Assembly: GCF_020519665.1 (NCBI RefSeq)
Contig: NZ_CP084703.1
Span: forward strand, 1,736,001 to 1,800,000
DNA: 64,000 nt
Direction of reading: 5' to 3'
Source: Bacillus shivajii
GTDB lineage: Bacteria > Bacillota > Bacilli > Bacillales > Salisediminibacteriaceae
Shown: positions 8,786 to 17,049 of the stretch, piece by piece
How positions within the stretch are numbered: position 1 is the stretch's first letter
How the letters are laid out: every line of letters begins with the position of its first letter
Translations under genes and position numbers: made by a program
Notes under the pieces: model-generated
Seen by the model: the letters and a program-made list of their open reading frames with translations, nothing else
The model's database searches: none
Told to the model about the DNA's origin: nothing

Positions 8786-8803
8786 AACTCGTAGTTTAAT
8801 CAA

Positions 8804-8873
8804 TGGAGTTATGCTTGTGGCAACTAAGGCTTTCGCCATTAGGACTTGGCGATAAGCCAAGTTTTGTTTAAGT
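8804..8873. repeat. Fragment of the 42 kb repeat family
   Basis: Contains GCTTGTGGCAACTA and GCCAAGTTTTGTTTA, both also present in the middle of the 42005-42634 element (around 42237 and 42340). The copy here includes ACTTGGC-GATAA-GCCAAGT followed by TTTGTTT, a good terminator-like hairpin (8843-8866). The intervening ~70 bases of the larger element are missing. Confidence 0.6.
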
Positions 8874-9283
8874 GTTTTTTCAATTAAAATGTGAGATACC
8901 GTACAGGAAAAAGAGCAAAAGTCCACTTTGATCTTGTTACGATGGTTTATAACGGAATGAAACTGGCTCCTTTAAGTAAAGAACTAGTGAAAACGCTAAA
9001 TATTATTATTATTTACAAATATATTTCGACCTGTTATTTTGAACCGAAGGTAAATGTTGATATAACAAGGTTCGTGAGCTAAAATCATCAATATAGGAAA
9101 TTTCACCAACTTTTTTTGCCAAAATAGGGGAAAAAGTGATAAATTTACATAGAAATAAGCAAAAGTTGTTGAATTATTAGCTTTAATCGTTTAACATAAG
9201 CGTTGTTATCCTATTAATTGTGGGAAAACAAGTATAAAACGTTTACTTTTGTGAAAGAAAAGGAATAACGTTTATTGATATTA
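8874..9283. other. AT-rich region upstream of hbs
   Basis: No supported gene; a 63-codon open frame at 8891-9082 lacks a ribosome site and a recognisable product. Two direct copies of AACGTTTA (9238-9245 and 9267-9274, 29 bases apart) lie just before hbs. Likely hbs promoters are in here but I could not assign a convincing -35/-10 pair. Confidence 0.4.
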
Positions 9284-9301
9284 TGGGAGGAGGTGAATGG
9301 T

Positions 9302-9574
9302 ATGAATAAGACAGAACTTATCAATGCGGTTGCTGAACAAGCAGATCTTTCTAAAAAAGATGCTACTAGTGCCGTTGATGCCGTCTTTGAAGTCATCACT
9401 AGTTCTCTACAAAAACAAGAGAAAGTACAATTGATTGGATTCGGTAACTTCGAGGTTCGTGAACGTGCTGCCCGTAAAGGTCGTAACCCACAAACTGGTG
9501 AAGAAATCGAAATTCCAGCAAGCAATGTACCAGCGTTTAAGCCGGGTAAAGCCCTTAAAGATGCAGTTAAATAA
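9302..9574 (+). CDS. hbs: Nucleoid protein HU
   Basis: 90 residues, start ATG 9302 chosen over the upstream in-frame codon at 9275 because the GGGAGGAGGTGA Shine-Dalgarno sits between them and HU proteins begin [10 protein letters not shown]. The body (helical dimer part, residues 1-50) is followed by the DNA-binding arm with [13 protein letters not shown] (around residues 57-70) and ends ALKDAVK. HU bends and compacts DNA across the chromosome. Its place between spoIVA and folE matches Bacillus. Single gene with its own terminator. Confidence 0.97.
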   Translation: MNKTELINAVAEQADLSKKDATSAVDAVFEVITSSLQKQEKVQLIGFGNFEVRERAARKGRNPQTGEEIEIPASNVPAFKPGKALKDAVK

Positions 9575-9594
9575 TCATACATAGAGGGCTATGA

Positions 9595-9627
9595 AAAGAA
9601 CCACTGAGATGATGTGGTTCTTTTTTA
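9595..9627 (+). terminator. Terminator after hbs
   Basis: AAAGAACCAC (9595-9604) pairs with GTGGTTCTTT (9614-9623) and runs into T residues. Confidence 0.9.
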
Positions 9628-9714
9628 TGCCTTTTTTAAAATACCCTCTGTTTTCGTTCATTGTTGATAAATAATAAGTAATAGTTTTTGCAACCATTTG
9701 AAGAGCAAACGGCG

Positions 9715-9802
9715 TCGATGCCCAGAGCAAAGAAGACACCGTGAATGCAAGAGAAGAGATGCTTCGTAGAGAGATCGCACTTACCAAGAAGTGAAGCGAG
9801 AG
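9715..9802. repeat. Dispersed repeat, GCAAAGAAGACACCGTG type
   Basis: Carries the 24-base core (9727-9750) beginning GCAAAGAAGACACCGTG that is identical at 16788-16811 and 31741-31764, then a diverged segment ending ATCGCACTTA...AAGTGAAGCGAG. Interrupts the hbs-folE spacer; no coding potential. Confidence 0.65.
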
Positions 9803-9934
9803 GGATTTTAGTGAATGAATAACAAATATAAGTTTTCTATAATACACATCGCTTATTTTCAGTTGACCCATTAAATAGTAGCTTAAAACTTATGAACCGA
9901 CATTGCTATAACACGTGTCATAGATACGATTGCC

Positions 9935-9963
9935 TTGTTTTCATGGACTTCGTGTGCTAGAAT
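9935..9963 (+). promoter_or_regulatory. Promoter of folE-mtrB
   Basis: TTGTTT (9935-9940), 17-base spacer with TGC directly before TAGAAT (9958-9963). Lies 49 bases before the folE start. Confidence 0.65.
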
Positions 9964-10011
9964 TTTTACGAACTGAAGAATAGGTTGAATGTATGATTGG
10001 AGGAAACAGCT

Positions 10012-10578
10012 TTGAACAATGTTGATCATGAGAAGATACAACAAGCAGTAACGATGATTTTAGAAGCAATTGGAGAAGATCCAAGTCGAGAAGGGTTAAT
10101 GGATACACCAAAACGTGTCGCCCGTATGTATGAGGAAGTTTTCCAAGGGTTAAATCAAGATCCGAAAGAACACTTTGCGACAGTTTTTGGAGAAGATCAT
10201 GAAGAGCTTGTGCTCGTTAAAGATATTCCATTTTATTCAATGTGTGAACATCACCTTGTCCCGTTTTATGGACATGCACATATCGGTTATATTCCACAAG
10301 GTGGAAAAGTTACGGGGCTAAGTAAACTAGCGCGAGCTGTTGAAGCTGTTTCAAAAAGACCTCAGTTACAAGAGCGTATTACTTCAACAATTGCAGATTC
10401 AATTGTTGAAACATTAGAGCCTTTAGGAGTAATTGTGGTTGTTGAAGCAGAACATATGTGCATGACCATGCGCGGCGTAAAAAAGCCAGGTTCTAAAACA
10501 GTCACATCAGCTGTACGTGGGGTATTTGAAAAAGATCAAGCATCAAGAGCTGAGGTACTGTCTCTAATTAAGAGTTAA
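10012..10578 (+). CDS. folE: GTP cyclohydrolase I
   Basis: 188 residues. Start TTG 10012 is preferred: GGAGG (9999-10003) lies 8 bases upstream and the product then begins [12 protein letters not shown], co-linear with Bacillus FolE (MtrA); the TTG at 9997 overlaps this Shine-Dalgarno. The enzyme converts GTP to 7,8-dihydroneopterin triphosphate, first step of folate synthesis. The zinc-site motif [11 protein letters not shown] (Cys at ~78) and HMCMTMRG near the C-terminus are intact. It is followed 28 bases later by mtrB, the conserved mtrAB operon, linking folate synthesis with control of trp and folate genes by TRAP. Confidence 0.96.
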   Translation: MNNVDHEKIQQAVTMILEAIGEDPSREGLMDTPKRVARMYEEVFQGLNQDPKEHFATVFGEDHEELVLVKDIPFYSMCEHHLVPFYGHAHIGYIPQGGKVTGLSKLARAVEAVSKRPQLQERITSTIADSIVETLEPLGVIVVVEAEHMCMTMRGVKKPGSKTVTSAVRGVFEKDQASRAEVLSLIKS

Positions 10579-10606
10579 TGATAAAAAGGTATGGAGGGGG
10601 TGCGTT

Positions 10607-10825
10607 ATGTCTCAATCAAATGATTATATTGTTATTAAAGCAAAAGAAGATGGTGTTAACGTAATTGGGCTAACACGAGGAACAGATACACGGTTTCATC
10701 ATTCAGAAAAATTAGATCGACATGAAGTGATGATTGCACAGTTTACAGAACATACTTCTGCAATTAAGGTTCGTGGGAAAGCGACGATTCAAACAGCTCA
10801 TGGAGAAATAGAGAGTGATGAATAA
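10607..10825 (+). CDS. mtrB: TRAP, trp RNA-binding attenuation protein
   Basis: 72 residues, near the usual 75, starting at ATG behind GGAGGGGG. It contains the hallmark [22 protein letters not shown] and [20 protein letters not shown]; the RNA-contact residues of TRAP (the K-K-R triad, here in the EKLDRHE and KVRG segments, with His in DRHEV where B. subtilis has Gly) and tryptophan-pocket threonines and GLTRG are present. TRAP forms an 11-subunit ring that, with tryptophan bound, wraps (G/U)AG triplets. Its likely target is the trp leader at 20584-20750 in this same window. Confidence 0.96.
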   Translation: MSQSNDYIVIKAKEDGVNVIGLTRGTDTRFHHSEKLDRHEVMIAQFTEHTSAIKVRGKATIQTAHGEIESDE

Positions 10826-10856
10826 AAGCGGGGATCTCCTGCTTTTTCTTTTTTTA
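10824..10856 (+). terminator. Terminator after mtrB
   Basis: AAAAGCGGG (10824-10832) pairs with CCTGCTTTT (10838-10846) with one wobble, then TCTTTTTTT. The hairpin starts at the stop codon. Confidence 0.85.
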
Positions 10857-11181
10857 TAAGACAGTCTATGTTTTTCTATTATTTCTTGAAAGGACAGTTG
10901 ATGCAGGAAATTGTCATCAATTTTTCACAAGAACTGAGAAGGGTACAACTTTAATTGCTCATAAAGATGGATGGATGAAGGTTTAGGCGATTTTTCTAGT
11001 AATATATACAGAGAAAAATGTTCATAGATGATAGCGTACCTTAAGATTTTGTATTATAACGATAGATTTTGTGTAATTCCCATTCTTATGTGATTCATAC
11101 AATTGTGGTATACTAATCTTATTCATAAACAGATATCTTTTAAATGTTTGTAGTAGAATTAAAGCGCTGGGGGACTTTCGG
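10857..11181 (+). promoter_or_regulatory. Upstream region of the quinone operon with extended -10 promoter
   Basis: No gene is seen in this 325-base spacer. TGG plus TATACT (11106-11114) forms an extended -10 about 68 bases before hepS; the matching -35 (near 11086, TTATGT) is weak. The rest is AT-rich with no repeat match. Confidence 0.5.
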
Positions 11182-11988
11182 ATGACTTCATTTATGAACA
11201 GCAGTGAAGAGCTTAATCAGATCATAGAAAACTTTTATTCATACATTAAACACCCATATCTTCAAAAGTTTATCGGTGATCCCGCCATTGATCGTGATCA
11301 AACGTATTTACTATATGAAATGTTAAAAGAAAAAGAACTTGATAACAATTACATAAGCAATTGTATTATTACAACAACTCTCGTACAAACAGCACTAAAT
11401 ACTCATGATTTGATCAGTGTAAATAAAACAAATAATAGTTCCTTACAAACAAAGAGACAATTAACAGTACTCGCTGGAGATTATTACAGTAGTTTATATT
11501 ACTTTTTATTGTCAAAAGTGAATGATGTTTCGTTAATTCGAGTGTTAGCAAAGTCAATTCAAGAGATTAATGAATCAAAGATGAATGTATACAACGATGA
11601 TTACCTAAGAGGTTGCCTACATGATCTACACACGATAGATTCATCTTTATTGCAAAACATCGCACATATGTTGCAAATGCCAGAATGGAAGAAAGTAGTA
11701 ACAGAGTATTTCTTCTTAAAACGACTGATTATTGAAAGATTCGAATTGGTAAACTCGGGTGTGAAAGGGTTTGCAGCTGATGTGATGCTTAAAGAAGTAG
11801 ATAGGAAATCGTTGTCAGAAACAAACCAACTCATTCATCAATTTGATCGACAAATTGAATTGTCAAAAGAAAAGTTATTAGATTTCACTAATAGTTCGAC
11901 AAATATCGGGAGTTTCTTTCGATCAAGAGTTCATGAATTATTTGAAGAACATGGTATATACGAACATTCGGTAGTAGAGGAAGGGTAA
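11182..11988 (+). CDS. hepS: Heptaprenyl diphosphate synthase component I
   Basis: 268 residues, ATG with GGGGGAC upstream. The segment RQLTVLAGDYYSSLYYFLLSK (residues ~93-113; a shorter piece is diagnostic) is the signature of HepS, the non-catalytic small subunit that pairs with HepT to set the C35 chain length. The product heptaprenyl diphosphate supplies the menaquinone side chain. First gene of the six-gene operon hepS-menG-mqnP-ubiX-mqnA-hepT; menG begins 3 bases after its stop. The family is poorly conserved, but motif and context make this secure. Confidence 0.93.
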   Translation: MTSFMNSSEELNQIIENFYSYIKHPYLQKFIGDPAIDRDQTYLLYEMLKEKELDNNYISNCIITTTLVQTALNTHDLISVNKTNNSSLQTKRQLTVLAGDYYSSLYYFLLSKVNDVSLIRVLAKSIQEINESKMNVYNDDYLRGCLHDLHTIDSSLLQNIAHMLQMPEWKKVVTEYFFLKRLIIERFELVNSGVKGFAADVMLKEVDRKSLSETNQLIHQFDRQIELSKEKLLDFTNSSTNIGSFFRSRVHELFEEHGIYEHSVVEEG

Positions 11989-11991
11989 AAT

Positions 11992-12696
11992 ATGGCACAA
12001 TCAAAAGAAGAACGTGTACATCAAGTGTTTGAGTCAATCTATGATAATTACGATAAGATGAACTCTATTATTAGTTTCCAGCGCCATGTTGCATGGAGAA
12101 AAGATACAATGAAGCATATGGATGTTCAAGAAGGAACCTCGGCATTAGATATTTGTTGTGGGACAGCTGATTGGACAATTGCATTAGCAAAGGCTGTAGG
12201 TAGCGAAGGAAATGTAGTTGGTCTTGATTTTAGTAAAAACATGTTATCAATCGGCGAGAAAAAACTTGAAGATCATAATCTTCAGCAAGTAAAGTTAGTC
12301 CATGGAAATGCAATGGAACTACCGTTTGAAGATAATTCCTTCGATTACTTAACGATCGGTTTTGGCTTAAGGAATGTACCAGACTATAAAAAAGCATTAT
12401 TAGAAATGCGCCGAGTTGTTAAACCAGGTGGATTAGTTGTTTGTTTAGAAACTTCTCAGCCAACAACGATCGGATTTAAGCAAATTTATTGGCTTTATTT
12501 TAAATATATTATGCCTCTTTTTGGTAAGGTTTTTGCAAAAAGTTATGATGAATATTCATGGCTCCAAGAATCAACGCAATCATTTCCAAACAAAGAAGAA
12601 TTAAAAGCTATGTTTTTAGAAGCTGGTTTTCAGGATGTCACATATAAATCATACTCAGCAGGAGTAGCAGCTTCACATTTTGCTAAAAAGAATTGA
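11992..12696 (+). CDS. menG: Demethylmenaquinone methyltransferase
   Basis: 234 residues, normal UbiE/MenG length. SAM-binding motif [12 protein letters not shown] lies at residues 51-61, with the UbiE signatures [10 protein letters not shown] (~20-29) and [16 protein letters not shown] (~118-133). It transfers a methyl group from SAM to demethylmenaquinone, the last step common to the classical and futalosine routes. It sits between hepS and the prenyltransferase, as in Bacillus operons, here extended by futalosine-route genes. Confidence 0.96.
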   Translation: MAQSKEERVHQVFESIYDNYDKMNSIISFQRHVAWRKDTMKHMDVQEGTSALDICCGTADWTIALAKAVGSEGNVVGLDFSKNMLSIGEKKLEDHNLQQVKLVHGNAMELPFEDNSFDYLTIGFGLRNVPDYKKALLEMRRVVKPGGLVVCLETSQPTTIGFKQIYWLYFKYIMPLFGKVFAKSYDEYSWLQESTQSFPNKEELKAMFLEAGFQDVTYKSYSAGVAASHFAKKN

Positions 12697-12737
12697 AATG
12701 TCAAACAACTCGAGTAACGATTAAGTGAGGAATGACT

Positions 12738-13598
12738 ATGAAAAAAGTACGAATCATTTTAGAAATGATAAAGTTTGAGCATACGATATTCGCACTACCT
12801 TTTGCATTTTTAGGTGCAGTATTGGGGAGCTTACTAATTGAGGGAAATTGGCCAACAATTAGTGAGTGGATATGGATCACATTAGCGATGGTCGGTGCAA
12901 GAAGTGCAGCGATGACTTTAAACAGGTTAATCGATGCAAAAATTGATAAGGCAAACCCAAGAACAGAAGAGCGAGCGATACCAGCAGGAAAGATATCTCC
13001 AACGGAATCAGTCGTTTTCATTATTGCTTCATTCGGTGTGCTATTCTTCTCTGCATTTCAATTAAATATGCTAGCGGTATATTTACTTCCTGTAGCTGTG
13101 TTCTTTTTAGTATTCTATTCTTATACGAAAAGGTTCACATGGCTTTGTCATGTTTTCTTAGGGATAACAATCGGTATTGCACCGCTAGGCGGTTGGGTCG
13201 GTGCAACGGGAACATTAACATGGGAAGCATTTGCTTTATTTGTCGCAGTCGCATTATGGACAGCCGGCTTTGACGTTATTTATGCGACACAAGATGCCGA
13301 TTATGACAAAAAAGTTAAGCTACATTCTATTCCAAGTCGTTTTGGAATCGAGAAGGCCCTCCTATTTGCTAGAGGCTTCCATATTGTAAGTTTTGTTGCG
13401 ATGGTATCGTTATTTTTTATCGCTCCATTAAGTTGGGTTTATTTAATCGGTGTCTTAATTGTTGGAGCAATTATGGTATATGAACACTCACTCGTATCTC
13501 CTAATGACTTATCTAAAGTGAATGTCGCATTTTTTACAATGAATGGTGTCATCAGTATGGTTATGCTAGCATTTACGATTGGAGATTTGCTTCTATGA
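12738..13598 (+). CDS. mqnP: UbiA-family prenyltransferase, MqnP type
   Basis: 286 residues from ATG 12738; the ATG at 12732 is only one base from the GTGAGG Shine-Dalgarno, whereas 12738 is seven away. Membrane protein with about eight or nine helices. Polyprenyl-diphosphate/Mg binding motifs are NRLIDAKID (62-70) and YATQDADYDKK (~173-183). UbiA enzymes attach the isoprenoid tail to an aromatic ring; adjacency to mqnA and ubiX suggests 1,4-dihydroxy-6-naphthoate of the futalosine route as acceptor rather than 4-hydroxybenzoate. It overlaps ubiX by ATGA. Confidence 0.82.
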   Translation: MKKVRIILEMIKFEHTIFALPFAFLGAVLGSLLIEGNWPTISEWIWITLAMVGARSAAMTLNRLIDAKIDKANPRTEERAIPAGKISPTESVVFIIASFGVLFFSAFQLNMLAVYLLPVAVFFLVFYSYTKRFTWLCHVFLGITIGIAPLGGWVGATGTLTWEAFALFVAVALWTAGFDVIYATQDADYDKKVKLHSIPSRFGIEKALLFARGFHIVSFVAMVSLFFIAPLSWVYLIGVLIVGAIMVYEHSLVSPNDLSKVNVAFFTMNGVISMVMLAFTIGDLLL

Positions 13599-14200
13599 GT
13601 AAGAATAGTCAAAAGATATTTACTGTAGGTATCACTGGTGCCAGCGGTGCAATATATGGTGTTCGACTCGTGAAAGCTCTACTTCATGAAGGGCATCGTG
13701 TACACTTATTATTAACAGGAGCTGCTTGGCAAGTGTTATATTACGAACTACAGGCAGACACTAGTAATGAAGATAAGTGTATAGTAGACGTATTTGGAGA
13801 TCATGATGAACTCCATTATCATACGCAGCAAGACTTTGGCGCACCTATTGCTAGTGGCTCAGCAAAAAATGATGGGATGATTATTATCCCTTGTTCTATG
13901 GGTACACTCGCTAAGATTGCGAATGGGATATCAAGTAACTTATTAGAAAGAACCGCTGATGTCATGTTTAAAGAAAGAAGAAGGCTAATTATTGTACCTC
14001 GTGAAACACCATTACATTCAACACATTTAGAAAATATGAAAAAAATTAGTGATCAAGGTGGACAAATTGTTCCAGCGATGCCTGGTTTTTATCATAACCC
14101 TCAATCAATGGATGATTTAATCAACTTTGTTGTTGGTAAAGTTTTAGATCAGTTGGACGTAGATCACACTCTTTTCGAGCGCTGGGGTGATATGACATGA
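13595..14200 (+). CDS. ubiX: UbiX-family flavin prenyltransferase (MqnM-like)
   Basis: 201 residues. FMN-binding VGITGASGAIYG at ~11-22 and the downstream IIIPCSMGTLAKIANGISSN and VPRETPLHSTHLENM segments are UbiX signatures. UbiX joins dimethylallyl phosphate to FMN, making prenylated FMN for UbiD-type decarboxylases. In the futalosine pathway the UbiX/UbiD pair (MqnM/MqnL) decarboxylates the prenylated naphthoate; no UbiD homologue lies in this operon. It overlaps both neighbours by four bases, so translation is coupled with mqnP and mqnA. Confidence 0.85.
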   Translation: MSKNSQKIFTVGITGASGAIYGVRLVKALLHEGHRVHLLLTGAAWQVLYYELQADTSNEDKCIVDVFGDHDELHYHTQQDFGAPIASGSAKNDGMIIIPCSMGTLAKIANGISSNLLERTADVMFKERRRLIIVPRETPLHSTHLENMKKISDQGGQIVPAMPGFYHNPQSMDDLINFVVGKVLDQLDVDHTLFERWGDMT

Positions 14201-15054
14201 GCTTAGTTGTTGGGGAGATTAATTATACAAATATCCTTCCTTTGTTTTATTATTTAAATCGGGAGAAGTTAAGTAATCTAGGGTGTGAATTCATACCAAA
14301 AGTTCCTTCGCAGTTAAATGAAGGAATGGATAAAGGGGAGGTTCAGGTCGGGGGGATCTCGTCTTTTTCATTCGGTGAGCATTGGGATGAGTATCTAGTA
14401 TTACCTGATTTGTCTGTATCAGCTCAAAATGAGGTTGGTTCGATCTTTTTATTTTCGAAAGTACCGATTACACAATTAGATGAACGCAGCATTGCTCTTA
14501 CATCTAGTTCAGCAACATCTGTAAATCTATTGAAAATTATATTAAAGAAATTATATTCCTTAAATAATTCTTATGTAACGATGGAACCAAATTATGAGCA
14601 GATGATGGCCTCACATGACGCATGTTTATTAATTGGTGACGATGCGATTCGAACGGCACGACACCTACCTTCGTCTATTTATTGTTATGATTTAGGAGCT
14701 TTATGGTCACACTACACAGGGCTTCCAATGACATTTGCCGTTTTTGCCGTCCGAAAAGAAGCATGGCAGGAAAACGGTAAACTTTTAGAAGAACTTTATG
14801 ACCAGTTTCAAAATAGCAAAAGGAAATCGATTCAAAATGATTTCCATGAGATGATTAAAAGTATTCAACTAAATATGGGGGGAGCCACCTCGTTTTGGAA
14901 TGATTACTTTTCTGGGTTAAACTATGACTTAACGGATAAACATATCGAAGGATTGCACTTATATTATGACTTGGCTTATGAATTAGGACTCCTTAAAGAG
15001 AAAGTTCAGGAAATCAAATTATGGAATCCTAGTGGATACTGTCAATCAGTATAG
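14197..15054 (+). CDS. mqnA: Chorismate dehydratase MqnA
   Basis: 285 residues. VGEINYTNILPLFYYL at the N-terminus and GEVQVGGISSFSFGE (~49-63) are MqnA landmarks, a periplasmic-binding-protein-like fold without a signal peptide. MqnA dehydrates chorismate to 3-enolpyruvylbenzoate, opening the futalosine route to menaquinone. Translation is coupled to ubiX (ATGA overlap) and hepT follows 14 bases later. Other futalosine genes (mqnB-E) are not in the window. The match to MqnA versus MqnD rests on the N-terminal motif, the chorismate-pathway context and length. Confidence 0.85.
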   Translation: MSLVVGEINYTNILPLFYYLNREKLSNLGCEFIPKVPSQLNEGMDKGEVQVGGISSFSFGEHWDEYLVLPDLSVSAQNEVGSIFLFSKVPITQLDERSIALTSSSATSVNLLKIILKKLYSLNNSYVTMEPNYEQMMASHDACLLIGDDAIRTARHLPSSIYCYDLGALWSHYTGLPMTFAVFAVRKEAWQENGKLLEELYDQFQNSKRKSIQNDFHEMIKSIQLNMGGATSFWNDYFSGLNYDLTDKHIEGLHLYYDLAYELGLLKEKVQEIKLWNPSGYCQSV

Positions 15055-15068
15055 TAAGGTGGACACGT

Positions 15069-16040
15069 ATGAAACTGACAGATATTTATTGGCACTTACG
15101 TTCTGATATTTCAAAAATAGAAAAAGAGATAGAAAAAAATATTGATGCAGAGCACCCAGTCTTGCAAGAAGCATCTTCTCATTTATTAAAAGCGGGTGGA
15201 AAAAGAATCAGGCCTGTTTTTGTCCTGTTGTCTGGTCAATTTGGAAACTATGATTTAGAAGAAATTAAAAGGGTTGCCGTACCTCTTGAAATGATACACA
15301 TGGCTTCTCTTGTTCATGATGATGTTATTGATGATGCGGAACTACGTCGTGGTAAAAAAACGATCAAGTCAAAGTGGGATAATCGTGTAGCAATGTATAC
15401 AGGGGATTATATTTTTGCTAAAGCGATCGAGATGGCTACGCACTCTAAAAGACTAGAAATTCATCACGTCTTATCTGATGCGATGGTAGAGATGTGTATC
15501 GGAGAAGTAGAGCAAATTCGTGATCAGTATGATTGGAATCAAAATTTGCGTATGTACTTTAGAAGAATCCGTCGAAAAACAGCACTACTCATTGCTGTCA
15601 GCTGTCAATTAGGAGCGCTTGCGGCAAATGTACCAAGAGAGCATGAAATCATGTTAAGAAATTACGGGTATTATGTTGGAATGGCGTTTCAAATTACGGA
15701 TGATATTTTAGATTTTGTCGGTAGTGAGAAAGAATTAGGTAAACCAGCAGGCAGTGATCTTGCACAAGGAAATGTCACTCTTCCTGCCTTATATGCGATG
15801 CATCATGATGATGGGATGAAACATAGTATTATTTCTTTATTAGAAGATAGAGAAATAAACAAAAGTGAAATGAAAACAATTATCAACGGAATAAAAGCGT
15901 CTGGAGCTATTGCTTATTCTAAAGATATTGCTGACAAATATATTGTGAAATCTAAGGAAGCATTAAATGATCTCCCTGATATTCAAGCAAAGAAAGCATT
16001 AATTCAAATAGCGGATTATATCGGTTCACGAAAATTTTAA
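15069..16040 (+). CDS. hepT: Heptaprenyl diphosphate synthase component II
   Basis: 323 residues. Both aspartate-rich motifs of trans-prenyltransferases are intact: DDVID at 84-88 and DDILD at 211-215, plus KAGGKRIRP near 41-49. HepT condenses farnesyl diphosphate with isopentenyl diphosphate up to C35 together with HepS. It ends the quinone operon before a terminator. ATG start has AAGGTGG seven bases upstream. Confidence 0.96.
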   Translation: MKLTDIYWHLRSDISKIEKEIEKNIDAEHPVLQEASSHLLKAGGKRIRPVFVLLSGQFGNYDLEEIKRVAVPLEMIHMASLVHDDVIDDAELRRGKKTIKSKWDNRVAMYTGDYIFAKAIEMATHSKRLEIHHVLSDAMVEMCIGEVEQIRDQYDWNQNLRMYFRRIRRKTALLIAVSCQLGALAANVPREHEIMLRNYGYYVGMAFQITDDILDFVGSEKELGKPAGSDLAQGNVTLPALYAMHHDDGMKHSIISLLEDREINKSEMKTIINGIKASGAIAYSKDIADKYIVKSKEALNDLPDIQAKKALIQIADYIGSRKF

Positions 16041-16044
16041 AGTG

Positions 16045-16070
16045 AGACTTCGTTATGAAGTCTTTTTTTT
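16045..16070 (+). terminator. Terminator after hepT
   Basis: AGACTTC (16045-16051) and GAAGTCT (16057-16063), five-base loop, eight T. Confidence 0.85.
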
Positions 16071-16155
16071 ATGGCAATAATAGCATGATACCAAATCGTT
16101 TTTACGGTTTCATAGAGAGTAATCGGAATAATATAAAACTTCATAAAAGAATCAT

Positions 16156-16184
16156 TTGTGATTCTTGCGAAAATTTGCTATACT
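16156..16184 (+). promoter_or_regulatory. Promoter of ndk
   Basis: TTGTGA (16156-16161), 17-base spacer ending in TGC, TATACT (16179-16184). Confidence 0.6.
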
Positions 16185-16235
16185 CAAAAAGGTTTGGTAG
16201 ATGATATTTTTATACATATTTAGGAGGTAATGAAC

Positions 16236-16679
16236 ATGGAACGTACATTTTTAATGGTAAAGCCTGATGGAGTACAACGTAATTTAATAGGAGAAATTGT
16301 TTCTCGATTTGAAAAGAAAGGGTTTACATTAGCAGGTGCAAAATTGATAACGGTTTCAAAGGATCTTGCTGAAACTCATTACAGTGAACATAAAGAGCGT
16401 CCTTTCTTTGGAGAGCTTGTTGATTTCATTACTTCTTCACCAGTTTTCGCGATGGTTTGGGAAGGTGACAATGTTATAAGTGAAGCAAGAAAAATGATGG
16501 GACAAACAAACCCACAAGAAGCAGCGCCTGGTACTATTCGTGGAGACTATGGAATGCAAGTTTCTATGAACATTATTCACGGATCAGATTCACCTGAAAG
16601 TGCAAAACGTGAAATCGAACTTTTCTTTAATGAAGAAGAAATTTTATCTTACGACAAGACAATAAAGACTTGGGTTTAA
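16236..16679 (+). CDS. ndk: Nucleoside diphosphate kinase
   Basis: 147 residues from ATG 16236, which is 8 bases after AGGAGG; the in-frame ATG at 16230 is too close. Starts [15 protein letters not shown], has the phospho-histidine in NIIHGSDS (His115) and the usual length. It transfers the gamma phosphate of ATP to nucleoside diphosphates via phosphohistidine. Between hepT and cheR as in B. subtilis; single-gene unit with own promoter and terminator. Confidence 0.97.
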   Translation: MERTFLMVKPDGVQRNLIGEIVSRFEKKGFTLAGAKLITVSKDLAETHYSEHKERPFFGELVDFITSSPVFAMVWEGDNVISEARKMMGQTNPQEAAPGTIRGDYGMQVSMNIIHGSDSPESAKREIELFFNEEEILSYDKTIKTWV

Positions 16680-16690
16680 TCCTAAGTACG

Positions 16691-16723
16691 AACTGCCGTT
16701 ATATAAACGGTAGTTTTTTTATT
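16691..16723 (+). terminator. Terminator after ndk
   Basis: AACTGCCGTT (16691-16700) with AACGGTAGTT (16706-16715), one wobble, followed by T residues. Confidence 0.85.
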
Positions 16724-16774
16724 TGTCGGGTATTCGCACACATAAATTGCAGTGTGTTACTAGTTAAAGAAGAA

Positions 16775-16865
16775 GGTGCCCTGGGATGCAAAGAAGACAC
16801 CGTGAATGCAAGCGAAGCAAAGCTAGAACGGATGTCGCACTTGTGCCTAGAGGTGAAAGCGTCCG
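16775..16865. repeat. Dispersed repeat, GCAAAGAAGACACCGTG type
   Basis: Single copy in the ndk-cheR spacer. Shares a 24-base core at 16788-16811 with copies at 9727 and 31741, and continues GATGTCGCACTTGTGCCTAG AGGTGAAAGCG (16831-16861), also found at 31780-31808. No coding potential; the rest of this 369-base spacer shows nothing else definite apart from TATACT at 16991-16996 as a possible cheR -10. Confidence 0.7.
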
Positions 16866-17049
16866 CCTGTAAACGGATTCGAGTGCTTACCTAATAAAAG
16901 CTACAATAAACTTTGGACATCCTCTGAACAAAGTCAAAAATTTGGTGATTGGAGAGTACTAAACCACTTTTCTATTATTGCGGAAAACTATATACTAGTT
17001 TATAAATATAAAAATACATATTGGAAAGACTTAAGGAGATAACAGACAT

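Noticed and set aside
8891-9082. 63-codon open frame before hbs
   Set aside because: GTG start without ribosome site, odd composition, no family.
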